Shown: positions 30,536 to 38,919 of the stretch, piece after piece
Position numbering within the stretch: position 1 is the stretch's first letter
How the letters are laid out: the number at the start of each line of letters is the position of its first letter
NCBI RefSeq assembly: GCF_012726345.1
Contig: NZ_PTXN01000009.1
Span: 206,345 to 270,344, forward strand
DNA from: Marinomonas sp. UCMA 3892
GTDB lineage: Bacteria > Pseudomonadota > Gammaproteobacteria > Pseudomonadales > Marinomonadaceae
DNA: 64,000 nt
Reading direction: 5' to 3'
Made by a program: the position numbers and the translations under genes
Notes under the pieces: model-generated
Told to the model about the DNA's origin: nothing
What the model saw: only the letters and a program-made list of their open reading frames with translations
Databases searched by the model: none

Positions 30536-31258
30536 TTAGACCAAATGTCGGCCTCCATCAAGTGACAAGGTTCGACCTGTCATATAACGACTGTCTAATA
30601 TGTACTGTATTGCGAGCACACCTTCTTGCTCCCCTGGCTCCTTGCGCAGCAAGGATTTATTCAATGCTTTGTTCCGATATTCTGTATCATCGCCACTGTT
30701 AAACATTAAAAGTGATGGTGCGATCGCATTAACCTTAATTAGAGGTGCAAATCGTTTAGCAAATGAGCAAGTTAAGTTCGCTAAGCCCGCTTTACTTGCA
30801 GCATAAGCAATGTGTTTATCACTGCCTTTTTCAGCGACATAATCCGTCATATGAATAATGTCTGCTTGCCCATCTTGCTCAGAACCTGCACATAATAATG
30901 CTTCGAAGGCTAGATTTATACGATAAGGCGCAAATACGTGGACTTGCCACATTTTTTCCATTAATAACGCCGTATCCGAACAATCTTCTTCAGACTCCCA
31001 CTCAGAAGCATTATGAATAATTCCACCAAGTGCTGAATACCGACCTTGTATTGTAGCAATAAATTCATCCACACCAGAGATAGATGAAAAGTCAGCCTGT
31101 ATACAAGAAATTCCTTGTCCTTCTAATATAGTAATGTCTTCTCGTTCTCTACGATAAGTAATAATTACCTCATATCCTTGAGCAACTAACGCTTTAGCAC
31201 AGGCAAGACCTAGGCGCTGTCCTCCGCCGGTAATAATAATTGGCATTTTACGCGTCAT
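30536..31258 (-). CDS. folM: dihydromonapterin reductase FolM
   Basis: Short-chain dehydrogenase of 240 aa. It has the FolM-type cofactor loop ITGGGQRLGLACAKAL, the HNASEWE motif and the catalytic YAASK (Tyr, Lys). FolM reduces dihydromonapterin to tetrahydromonapterin, the cofactor of phenylalanine hydroxylase in pseudomonads. Linkage to folE supports the name. folX and phhA are not in the window. Confidence 0.9.
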   Translation of the reverse strand: MTRKMPIIITGGGQRLGLACAKALVAQGYEVIITYRREREDITILEGQGISCIQADFSSISGVDEFIATIQGRYSALGGIIHNASEWESEEDCSDTALLMEKMWQVHVFAPYRINLAFEALLCAGSEQDGQADIIHMTDYVAEKGSDKHIAYAASKAGLANLTCSFAKRFAPLIKVNAIAPSLLMFNSGDDTEYRNKALNKSLLRKEPGEQEGVLAIQYILDSRYMTGRTLSLDGGRHLV

Positions 31259-31506
31259 TAGTATCCGTTCCTACTGAGTTATCATCATTAACCACATAAA
31301 AAAATACTATCAATTCAACATCTGTATTTTGTTGCAGCCAACGTTTAATTCTTCGGCTAACCTTAAATACGTTCACTTTTAAAAAAGAGATCAATCGATA
31401 TCATCTAAAACACTTTTTTCTTCGTATCCATTGAACCACTTTTTATTAATAATTTCTAAAAAATGCGCTATTGAATGTCACCATCCAACTAAAAGAGGAA
31501 ATTGCG

Positions 31507-32430
31507 ATGACCTTACTGACAGAAAGATCGACTGATACATCGTTAACAAGCGGCAGTATTCCTCAGGAAGCCTTCGATTGGTACGACGAATACGCTCATG
31601 GCGACATAGATCGCCGAACTTTTTTATCTCGCCTTGGCACACTTAGCGTAACAGGAGTGACTCTTTCTATCGTGGCAGGTGCGCTAACACCCAACTATGC
31701 ACTGGCAGAGCAAGTATCATTTAACGACCCAGATATTACAGCTAGTTATGTAGTGTACGATTCACCCAATGGGCATGGCAAAGCTCGCGGCTATTTAGTC
31801 ATTCCCAAAAACGTCAATGCAGAAAACAAAGCCCCAGCCGTGCTGGTTGCTCACGAAAACCGTGGTCTTAACCCATATATAGAAGATGTGGCAAGACGCT
31901 TAGCAAAAGTGGGATTCATTGCCTTTGCCCCTGATGCTCTTTTCTCTTTGGGTGGCTATCCTGGCAATGACGATAAAGGCCGAGAAATGCAAAAAACACT
32001 GGATGGAAACAAGATTGAAGGTGATTTCATGGATGCGGCAACTTTATTGAAACAACATGAATTGAGTACTGGGAAAGTCGGCATGGTCGGATTTTGTTAT
32101 GGTGGCTATTTAACAAATGCTTTGGCTGCTTCAATGCCAGATACTATCCATGGTGGCGTACCCTATTACGGCACACCAGCTAAGTCCAACATAGATAAAA
32201 TAAAAGCACCATTGCAGCTGCATTTTGCCGGACTGGATAAACGAGTGAATAATACTTGGCAAGATTACGAAGCAGCACTAAAGGCTAATAAAGTTGATTA
32301 CACCGCCTATATGTATGCTCAGGCAAATCATGGTTTCCACAATGATTCCACTGCTCGTTACCAAGAGAAAAACGCCGAGCTTGCATGGGAACGCACTATT
32401 AGCTTTTTCAAAAAAACATTAACCGCTTAG
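31507..32430 (+). CDS. Tat-exported dienelactone hydrolase family protein
   Basis: 307 aa. The N-terminus carries a twin-arginine signal (DRRTFLSRLGTLSVTGVTLS; Arg-Arg at about 37-38) ending near ALAEQ, so export is expected. The mature alpha/beta hydrolase has the DLH nucleophile GFCYGGYLTN (Cys), the acid in AGLDKRVNN and the His in QANHGFHND. The physiological substrate is unknown; a periplasmic esterase or lactonase is inferred. The ATG at 31507 has AGAGGAAA upstream. Confidence 0.9.
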   Translation: MTLLTERSTDTSLTSGSIPQEAFDWYDEYAHGDIDRRTFLSRLGTLSVTGVTLSIVAGALTPNYALAEQVSFNDPDITASYVVYDSPNGHGKARGYLVIPKNVNAENKAPAVLVAHENRGLNPYIEDVARRLAKVGFIAFAPDALFSLGGYPGNDDKGREMQKTLDGNKIEGDFMDAATLLKQHELSTGKVGMVGFCYGGYLTNALAASMPDTIHGGVPYYGTPAKSNIDKIKAPLQLHFAGLDKRVNNTWQDYEAALKANKVDYTAYMYAQANHGFHNDSTARYQEKNAELAWERTISFFKKTLTA

Positions 32431-32438
32431 TCTATGTG

Positions 32439-32472
32439 GGCGTTACGGCCGGCTAGCTTAGGCCGTAACGCC
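32439..32472. terminator. 12-bp hairpin between convergent genes
   Basis: Perfect stem ggcgttacggcc/ggccgtaacgcc with a 10-nt loop, overlapping the stop of the minus-strand glycosyltransferase gene. GC-rich and without a T tract on either side, so possibly a factor-independent mRNA end block rather than a classical terminator. Confidence 0.5.
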
Positions 32473-33558
32473 TTTAACATTCTTCACATTAATGGAAGAC
32501 GATGCCTTATCGTATTTAAAATCAATACCGCGAACATTCGGAGTTTGTCGCCACAAGGACTCACATAAATCAGATACACTAATGTCATTACTAGATTGCA
32601 GCCAAGCAACAACTGCACGAGCAACGTTCGGATACGATATCTGAACTACTCGACTAGTTTCTAACCATTCTTGAATCACTTGCGAATTTAAAATATCACA
32701 GGTTTTAGCTATGCCTAAAAACTCTAACGCAATGGCATTGGAATGCTGTTCAATTTGACCCTTTAATGGTTTTGCTAGAATACGACGGCCAAGCTGCAAG
32801 GCCTCAGAATTTAATTCAAACCCAGCATTACAGAGTACAGATTCGCATTCAGCTAAGTTCTTTTGAAATACTTCTCGACCAAAAGGGAACACTTCTACAT
32901 TGCCATACACACCAGGCTCAATGTCTTTGCAATGAAGGCGAAAGCGATAATTCGGCACACCATCCAGCCAATCTAACACAGCCTCACTGTTTTCAAAGGG
33001 TAGATAAACCAGAACTTGTTCAGGATCTGCCATGTTTTTCATTTGCTGCGCATTAATCAGTGGCGGCAAAATAGGATGGCCAAAATGATGCCAATGAGCA
33101 CCTAGTTGGGTCGCTGCTGGCGCAAAATTTGACATTATCCACTGGGCAATAAAATTCTTCTTATAGCGAGGAATATCATATTTAAATGCATACTGATGAC
33201 CAAACCCTACGCAGGGCACGCCTTGACGTTTGGCCGCCCAAGCAACGATAGGCTCAAAATCCGTAATCACCAAATCGTAACCATGAGTATCTATCGAGCG
33301 AATGTCTCGGTACAGCTTATAAAGATTAGCACTCTTACAAGTTGCGTACAGATCTAGCCGACCATTTCGTGCCACAAAGCTCAAACCTTGGAAGGTTCGA
33401 TAGTTACCAAATACTGCCATATCAAAATAATCTTCTGGTAAACGACCAGAAAAAACAAAATCAACTTCCACACCAGCTGCATGCATTTCTGCAGCCATAG
33501 CTCTTGCTCGAGTAATATGTCCATTACCAGTTCCTTGAACACCGTACAATATTTTCAT
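32458..33558 (-). CDS. glycosyltransferase-like protein, MJ1255/VC2487 family
   Basis: 366 aa, GT-B fold. The start KILYGVQGTGNGHITRARAMA contains the glycine-rich loop GTGNGH. The C-terminal part has CNAGFELNSEALQLGRRIL and PLKGQIEQHSNA, resembling the donor site of MurG/UGT-type enzymes. The start codon overlaps the stop of the PAP2 gene by four bases (ATGA), so translation is coupled. The acceptor is unknown; a lipid is likely given the neighbours. Confidence 0.85.
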   Translation of the reverse strand: MKILYGVQGTGNGHITRARAMAAEMHAAGVEVDFVFSGRLPEDYFDMAVFGNYRTFQGLSFVARNGRLDLYATCKSANLYKLYRDIRSIDTHGYDLVITDFEPIVAWAAKRQGVPCVGFGHQYAFKYDIPRYKKNFIAQWIMSNFAPAATQLGAHWHHFGHPILPPLINAQQMKNMADPEQVLVYLPFENSEAVLDWLDGVPNYRFRLHCKDIEPGVYGNVEVFPFGREVFQKNLAECESVLCNAGFELNSEALQLGRRILAKPLKGQIEQHSNAIALEFLGIAKTCDILNSQVIQEWLETSRVVQISYPNVARAVVAWLQSSNDISVSDLCESLWRQTPNVRGIDFKYDKASSSINVKNVKGVTA

Positions 33559-34079
33559 ACTAATATCCCTATTGCTAACGCAGCACAAACCGTGCCTAAT
33601 AAAGCACCAATTACGGTGTCCGTGGGGAAATGGACGCCAAGAAAAATGCGCGATAAGCCCACATTCGCCGCCCAGAAATACAACATCAGATTCATGCTTG
33701 GAAACCACTCAGATAAACAAAAGGCCATAAAAAATGCCCCTGAGGTATGTCCTGATGGAAAAGAAAATTGATCAGAAGGAATAATAAAACTGCTAAAATT
33801 ATCAAGCGCATCAGCCGGACGATTACGCTTAAAACCGCGCTTTAAAACAAAATATAGAACACGCTCGACAGTAAAGCCCAACAGCAAAACAAGCGTCAAA
33901 GAGAGCTCTCCAGCGAACCAAAATAAAAGCGCTAGAAAAGCATAAATCGGACCATCCGCTGAAAATGAAATCGCGCGTCCAATACGAGTCAGCGTCGCGC
34001 GGTGCTTTCTAGCCATACACCAAGAAAAAGTCTGTACATCTACTGCGTGGATATTCTGAAGTATGTTCATACTTATCAC
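33555..34079 (-). CDS. PAP2 family membrane phosphatase
   Basis: 174 aa integral membrane phosphatase. It has the three PAP2 signatures KRGFKRNRP, PSGHTSGAF and SRIFLGVHFPTDTVIG. Substrates of the family are lipid phosphates such as phosphatidate, PGP or undecaprenyl-PP. It is coupled to the downstream glycosyltransferase, so the pair probably acts on one lipid intermediate. Confidence 0.92.
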   Translation of the reverse strand: MISMNILQNIHAVDVQTFSWCMARKHRATLTRIGRAISFSADGPIYAFLALLFWFAGELSLTLVLLLGFTVERVLYFVLKRGFKRNRPADALDNFSSFIIPSDQFSFPSGHTSGAFFMAFCLSEWFPSMNLMLYFWAANVGLSRIFLGVHFPTDTVIGALLGTVCAALAIGILV

Positions 34080-34180
34080 CTCACTGGTTTTGTCTTACTT
34101 TCAACATAAACCAGTAAAATGTCCGTTCTGTGGCATTACTATGACAACTTAGTGACAGACAGTAATCACAACTTTCAGGC

Positions 34181-34206
34181 AAAAAAATACCTCGTCATAA
34201 CGAGGC
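34181..34206 (-). terminator. pldA terminator
   Basis: 6-bp stem cctcgt/acgagg (34190-34195 and 34200-34205), followed on the minus strand by seven T. It separates pldA from the PAP2 operon. Confidence 0.7.
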
Positions 34207-34251
34207 ACTTCAAAGCTTAAAATATCAGATTATTTAAAGCCTATGATCAAG

Positions 34252-35247
34252 CTATAGCCAGTTAGTAAGCATTATCCCAATACCAAGCGACTGAGTCTGA
34301 TGATTATAATCCAATAAGGATTGCCCATAACCATTAAAGTACTGAATATAACCACGGCTTTTACCCCACAAAGGAAAAGTAAAACCGACCTGGATAGCCC
34401 CTCTGTTATCGGATGATTTAAGGTTATTTCTCAACATTACGTCAATCGTATAATCATCAATAACGTGTATTATATTGAACTCGCCATAGCCGTAATAATT
34501 TTCAATATTCGGGTTATCATCAACCTTTGAACTTTCAGGAATCCGATACCAAGGCTTGATAGAAAAAGCAGTATCGCCATGCTCAAACAAGAAATCCACG
34601 TAAAATCGATTCCACGAGCGAGACAGTTCATTTGACTGGCCATTGGACTGATGAACAAAGCCGTAAGACACATAATCAGGGTTAATACCTAGAAAACCAT
34701 GCTTTGGCTTGGTAACAATAAAGGCTTCAGGCTCATGGTTAGTATCACGAAAAGGTGCCGAGATACTACTGTTATACGCCTGCCAATAAGCTTGCTGCGT
34801 GTAAGCAAACCACAAACTACTGTTTCTACCCACAACATCATAAGCAACGGGAAACTTAAGACTAAATTGAAACTTAAACTCCACGCTTTGTAGACTTTCA
34901 GAATCGCTCGCATCACCTAAAAAAGCACGATCGTTAGGATTAGACGTATAAGCAATAGGTAAAAAATAATTCGGTTTATGAGGTGTTAAAACAAACGGAT
35001 TATTTACTGTTGCCGTTTCTCTATTCTCTCTTTGTTGCAATAACCCGTTGTCTTCTTTAGCCCGCTTGGCAGTAGATTCTGGTACTTGGGGCTCTTCTGG
35101 AGAATAAGCCTCCTCACCACCTTCAACAACCGTCGCTGTATCAGAGGTATTAAAAGAACTACTGCCTGACTTATCTAACGAGGTCGATTCCACTTCAGCC
35201 CATAGCAAACTTGGAAGAAGCATTATTGAGCATACAATGGCTTTCAT
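34252..35247 (-). CDS. pldA: outer membrane phospholipase A
   Basis: OMPLA of 331 aa with a signal peptide (KAIVCSIMLLPSLLWA). A Ser/Glu-rich linker to about residue 85 is followed by a 12-strand barrel. The active site His and Ser lie in YGFVHQSNGQSNELSRSWNR, and the Asn of the triad follows in SWNRFYVDF. The C-terminus ends in an aromatic/hydrophobic strand (GIMLTNWL). It hydrolyses phospholipids that reach the outer leaflet. The linker is longer than in E. coli PldA (289 aa). Confidence 0.93.
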   Translation of the reverse strand: MKAIVCSIMLLPSLLWAEVESTSLDKSGSSSFNTSDTATVVEGGEEAYSPEEPQVPESTAKRAKEDNGLLQQRENRETATVNNPFVLTPHKPNYFLPIAYTSNPNDRAFLGDASDSESLQSVEFKFQFSLKFPVAYDVVGRNSSLWFAYTQQAYWQAYNSSISAPFRDTNHEPEAFIVTKPKHGFLGINPDYVSYGFVHQSNGQSNELSRSWNRFYVDFLFEHGDTAFSIKPWYRIPESSKVDDNPNIENYYGYGEFNIIHVIDDYTIDVMLRNNLKSSDNRGAIQVGFTFPLWGKSRGYIQYFNGYGQSLLDYNHQTQSLGIGIMLTNWL

Positions 35248-35277
35248 TACTAAAACCCTTAAGTGAAAAACACTATT

Positions 35278-35628
35278 TCATTGGGACAGAACAACCTTTT
35301 TAGCGTAGGTATCTCGCTCCATCTCACACACTTCAACCGAAAAACTAACATCCTTTAATGCAAATTGTGTTAGAGCTTCTAGAACCAAATAAGAAAGATG
35401 TTTTCTTTGCTCTATTGTGCGACCCGAAAGCATACGCAGAATAACATGAACAAATGCATCTTCTTTTCCTGCTGTTAAAAAACTCTTATACGGAAAACTG
35501 CGTAATTTGATGTCTTCTTCAATAAATAGAGCCGAGGCAATACAGGCTCCTTTGACGGCTTCAAGAAGATCAACCGGTGGCACTTCTTGCTCTAAATTTT
35601 GGCTATACTCAACAATGCAATGTGGCAT
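35278..35628 (-). CDS. 5-carboxymethyl-2-hydroxymuconate isomerase-like protein
   Basis: 116 aa tautomerase-superfamily protein. It starts PHCIVEYSQNL, with the catalytic Pro2 and the typical CHMI N-terminus, and includes RMLSGRTIEQRKHLSYLVLEAL. In E. coli this family (HpaF) acts in homoprotocatechuate breakdown, but no other hpa gene is near, so the substrate here may differ. It is 38 bp downstream of the GhrA-like gene and probably in its operon. Confidence 0.88.
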   Translation of the reverse strand: MPHCIVEYSQNLEQEVPPVDLLEAVKGACIASALFIEEDIKLRSFPYKSFLTAGKEDAFVHVILRMLSGRTIEQRKHLSYLVLEALTQFALKDVSFSVEVCEMERDTYAKKVVLSQ

Positions 35629-35665
35629 TTAAGACTCCATTTTTAGATTTATTAGACGTATTTCA

Positions 35666-36601
35666 CTAATAACCACGAAGCAAATCAACTGAAGGCGGTA
35701 TACTGCCAGTTAATCGATACTGCTTAATGTTTTTAGCAACAATTTCACTCGCACTAACCGGGTGTGTCGGCGCAGAAATATGTGGTAACACTGTGATAGA
35801 TTCATGCAACCAAAACGAGTGATTTTCTGGTAAAGGCTCATTCACAAAAACATCTAACACAGCATGAGATAAATCCCCTCGCTCAAGTTTTACTAACAGA
35901 GCTTCATCATCAATAATGAGACCTCGAGCAAAATTAATCAGGCTTGCTCCAACAGGCAAACAAGACAAATTTTGATGGTTAAGCAATCCCCTAGTCTCTA
36001 TCGTCAAGGGCAAAAGGCAGACGAGTATATCACTTTGGCTCAACAATGGGATGAGACCTTCTTCACCGTGAAAACACTCAACGCCTTCAACTTGTTTTGG
36101 ATTACGACTCCACCCAGCAACAGAAAAACCATTAGCAACTAAACGCTGCGCACTAACACGTCCTAATTCACCCAACCCAAGCACGCCAATTCGGCGATCT
36201 TTAGCAGCCACCATAGGCAGCTGAACCCAAGACTGTTTAGCCTGTTGTTTGGCATATATTGGCATATCTCTATGAAGGAAAAGTGTCCAAGCTAAAACCG
36301 CTTCTGACATAGTTTCAGCTAAATTTGAGTCAACTAATCGAACAATCGAAAAAGAGGGCGACAATAATTCATTGATCATCCGCTCTACACCAGCCCACAC
36401 ACTATGAACCCACTTCAATGAAGGAAGAGACAGTAAATCTTGAGGATCAGGATTGGCCACAATGGCTATATCACATTGCTGTTTTTGTTCTGCTGTCAAA
36501 TCGACAAAAGGGACAATCACTTCGTTGGGCATCGCTGATGATAAATGCTTAATCCAAATTTTTTGCTCTGCTAAATCTGCACGACTAACAAAAGGAATCA
36601 T
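35666..36601 (-). CDS. D-2-hydroxyacid dehydrogenase (GhrA-like)
   Basis: 311 aa NAD(P)H-dependent reductase. It has the Rossmann motif GVLGLGELGRVSAQRL, the catalytic Arg region INFARGLIIDDEALL, and the Glu and His in DVFVNEPLPENHSFW and PHISAPTHPVSA. Length and the PHISA motif fit glyoxylate/hydroxypyruvate reductase A. The start overlaps the stop of the upstream VOC gene by four bases. Confidence 0.9.
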   Translation of the reverse strand: MIPFVSRADLAEQKIWIKHLSSAMPNEVIVPFVDLTAEQKQQCDIAIVANPDPQDLLSLPSLKWVHSVWAGVERMINELLSPSFSIVRLVDSNLAETMSEAVLAWTLFLHRDMPIYAKQQAKQSWVQLPMVAAKDRRIGVLGLGELGRVSAQRLVANGFSVAGWSRNPKQVEGVECFHGEEGLIPLLSQSDILVCLLPLTIETRGLLNHQNLSCLPVGASLINFARGLIIDDEALLVKLERGDLSHAVLDVFVNEPLPENHSFWLHESITVLPHISAPTHPVSASEIVAKNIKQYRLTGSIPPSVDLLRGY

Positions 36602-37011
36602 TTCTCATACACCTGAGATAAGTCTTTAAAGCCTTTTAATTCAATAGCATTACCACTTGGATCTTTAAAGAACATCGTCCATTGTTCACCTGGCATACCT
36701 TCAAAGCGAACACTCGGTGCAAGATCGAACGCAACATTGGCTTCCGTTAAGCGCTTAGCGACTTTTTGCCATTCATCAAGTGGCAAAATCAAACCAAAGT
36801 GAGGCATAGGAACAAGATGCTCACCCACTCGCCCAGTATTTGTCGTCGGGCTTGGCGTACCTAAATGTAAAGACAATTGATGACCATAAAAATCGAAGTC
36901 TATCCAGGTCTCGGTACTACGGCCTTCAATACAGCCTAAAACCTGAGTATAAAAAAGTCGTGTTTCATCTAGGGAAGTGACATGGAAAGCATAGTGAAAT
37001 AAAGCAGACAT
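36598..37011 (-). CDS. VOC family (glyoxalase-like) protein
   Basis: 137 aa with two beta-alpha-beta-beta-beta modules. Metal-ligand positions are suggested by FHYAFHVTSLDETRLFYTQV (His), the mid-domain PMPHFGL (His) and a late Glu in DPSGNAIELKG. It resembles a dioxygenase or lyase of the vicinal oxygen chelate fold. The ATG at 37011 has AGGGG upstream. It is the first gene of a three-gene operon with the GhrA-like and CHMI-like genes. Confidence 0.88.
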   Translation of the reverse strand: MSALFHYAFHVTSLDETRLFYTQVLGCIEGRSTETWIDFDFYGHQLSLHLGTPSPTTNTGRVGEHLVPMPHFGLILPLDEWQKVAKRLTEANVAFDLAPSVRFEGMPGEQWTMFFKDPSGNAIELKGFKDLSQVYEK

Positions 37012-37463
37012 AAGAACCCCTAACAACAATAGATTAGGTTAGAAAATACAGCACACAGAATAAAAGTAAACACGTATCAGTTACGCGGCAACACATAGTA
37101 AGCATTGCATAAATAAATACCTAAAACCTCCAAAAGGCCTGCGGAATACAGCAATTACTACTTAGCTTAACCACCTCTTTCTTATTCTCAAAAATTCACA
37201 TTTTAACCCTCTCACAATTACATCACACCAATCCACGACATTATTTTTGTCTATTAATAGCATTCTCAATATGTTTTTTTGTATCAATGCTTTGTCACGT
37301 TTCATGGTGTTTTGTATCAATTTGAAAAGAGGCATATACAAGAAAATCATTATTAATATACTGATGAAAATAGCTTATTAAATTTATTAGTCATTTTTAA
37401 AAATATTCTATTTTATTGACTACACTTACTTTGTTGAATAGTACAAACTGCTTAAGGATAAAC
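37012..37463. other. intergenic region upstream of the chemosensory operon
   Basis: About 450 bp, very AT-rich. Short open frames exist on both strands, but none has a ribosome site or protein-like composition. It should contain the promoters of the VOC operon (minus) and the che operon (plus). I found no clear sigma-28 or sigma-54 promoter by eye. Confidence 0.4.
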
Positions 37464-38618
37464 ATGTTGCGACTTCTTCTTTGTCATTGTTTTGCGTTAG
37501 TTTTAGCTGGGATTCTAATTTATGAATCTTTAATGTGGGAAGCTATTGCGGTTCTTGCATTTTTTGGTTTTATTCCAACTTTCTTATCTCGCCCCCAGAA
37601 AAACAAACTTAAGTCTACTGACTCTTCTGGAGATCAGCCAACTATACAGCCACATCAAGCTGATCATGTATCTATTCCTGAAGCACTTTTCAGCAGAGAT
37701 TTAGTGCCTTTATTAAACGTCTGTTCAGATGACCTTGGTAACGTACTTGCCACACAAAAAAGTGCCGTCGAGCTACTGAATAATGCATTTATAGATACAA
37801 ATTCACTAATCGACCAACAAGCTAATTGCATTCATCGCTTAGTTGAAACAGAAAGTGATGACAGTAAATATTACAGTGAAGTCATGCGTGACTTTGCAGC
37901 ACAAACAGCAACCACGCTAGATAAATTCATAGAAAGTACAATTGAAATGTCTGCGTCATCTATGGAACTGCTTTCAAAAGTAAATGAAATTCATGACGAA
38001 ATGCCTGAAATAGCAAAAGCCTTAAAAGACATTGATGATATTGCAGATCAAACTAACCTTTTAGCGCTTAATGCAGCTATTGAGGCGGCTAGAGCTGGTG
38101 AAGCCGGACGAGGATTTGCGGTTGTTGCGGATGAAGTTCGCTCCCTGTCAAATAGATCTTCAGGCTTCAGTATTGCCATCCAATCTCGCCTTAAAAAAAT
38201 TCAAGATCAAGTATCTAACTTAACAAAAGCAATGGAACGATTAGCTGCCCATGATGTGACCTATATTATGGAATCTAAAAAAACCATGAATAGCGCCCTA
38301 CAACACATTGTCAACAAAGCTGAAGCCGATGCTAACATCACGTTGGAGCTAGAAACTCTTGCGAAGTCACTAGAGTCAGCCATATATGATGCGACTAGAG
38401 CACTACAATTTGACGATATTAATAGTCAAAACCTTACCTACACCATCGAAGTATTAGATTTTATGGGCGAGCAGTTGAGTACCGTTAACGATGATTCATC
38501 AGACAATATTGAACATGTGTTAAGGGATAAATTAGAAATAATCAAACAACGTAGCCAGCAAAAACATAACCCTGTTTCTCAACAAAACATTGAAAGCGGC
38601 GACATTGATTTATTTTAA
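37464..38618 (+). CDS. membrane-anchored chemoreceptor-tip protein with CheZ-like motif
   Basis: 384 aa. A short N-terminal hydrophobic hairpin (about 3-38) without a periplasmic domain leads to a helical cytoplasmic part. A complete receptor signalling tip is at about 194-222 ([20 protein letters not shown]). After the tip the sequence does not return as a normal methylation helix. It contains [19 protein letters not shown], where D318 and Q322 have the spacing of the CheZ catalytic pair (D143, Q147). The C-terminus is SGDIDLF. First gene of the che operon; ATG preceded by AAGGA. Probable role: signalling-array component or CheY phosphatase (inference). Confidence 0.82.
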   Translation: MLRLLLCHCFALVLAGILIYESLMWEAIAVLAFFGFIPTFLSRPQKNKLKSTDSSGDQPTIQPHQADHVSIPEALFSRDLVPLLNVCSDDLGNVLATQKSAVELLNNAFIDTNSLIDQQANCIHRLVETESDDSKYYSEVMRDFAAQTATTLDKFIESTIEMSASSMELLSKVNEIHDEMPEIAKALKDIDDIADQTNLLALNAAIEAARAGEAGRGFAVVADEVRSLSNRSSGFSIAIQSRLKKIQDQVSNLTKAMERLAAHDVTYIMESKKTMNSALQHIVNKAEADANITLELETLAKSLESAIYDATRALQFDDINSQNLTYTIEVLDFMGEQLSTVNDDSSDNIEHVLRDKLEIIKQRSQQKHNPVSQQNIESGDIDLF

Positions 38619-38640
38619 ATAAGAACGAGGAGAAGTTCGA

Positions 38641-38919
38641 ATGTCTGATTGCATTGCGATTAATATGCCTGAAAGGTTTGATTTTAGTACACACAGCTGG
38701 TTCACAAAAACTTATGAAGAAGCGTTAACAAAGACAAAAACAATCATATTAGATTTTTCTCGTGTTTCCTATGTGGACTCTTCCGCTTTAGGGATGATGG
38801 TTCTTTTGCATCGACAATTAAATAAAGTTTCTGGCCATTGCACTATTCGAAATGCGAATGGTACTGCTAAAGACATTTTAGACATGGCTAATTTTGAGAA
38901 GCTATTTAGCTATGAATAG
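38641..38919 (+). CDS. STAS domain protein (anti-sigma-factor-antagonist-like)
   Basis: 92 aa single STAS domain. The conserved DFSRVSYVDSSALGMMVLLH carries the phosphorylatable Ser of SpoIIAA-type antagonists (DSSAL). It overlaps the next gene by 8 bp. That gene encodes a PP2C phosphatase plus HATPase, which supplies both the phosphatase and the kinase-like partner expected for this protein. A GAGGAG ribosome site precedes it. Confidence 0.92.
   Translation: MSDCIAINMPERFDFSTHSWFTKTYEEALTKTKTIILDFSRVSYVDSSALGMMVLLHRQLNKVSGHCTIRNANGTAKDILDMANFEKLFSYE

Noticed and set aside
37162..37350. 62-codon minus-strand frame upstream of the che operon
   Set aside because: AT-rich promoter region; the residues are Lys/Ile/Leu-biased by composition and there is no ribosome site.
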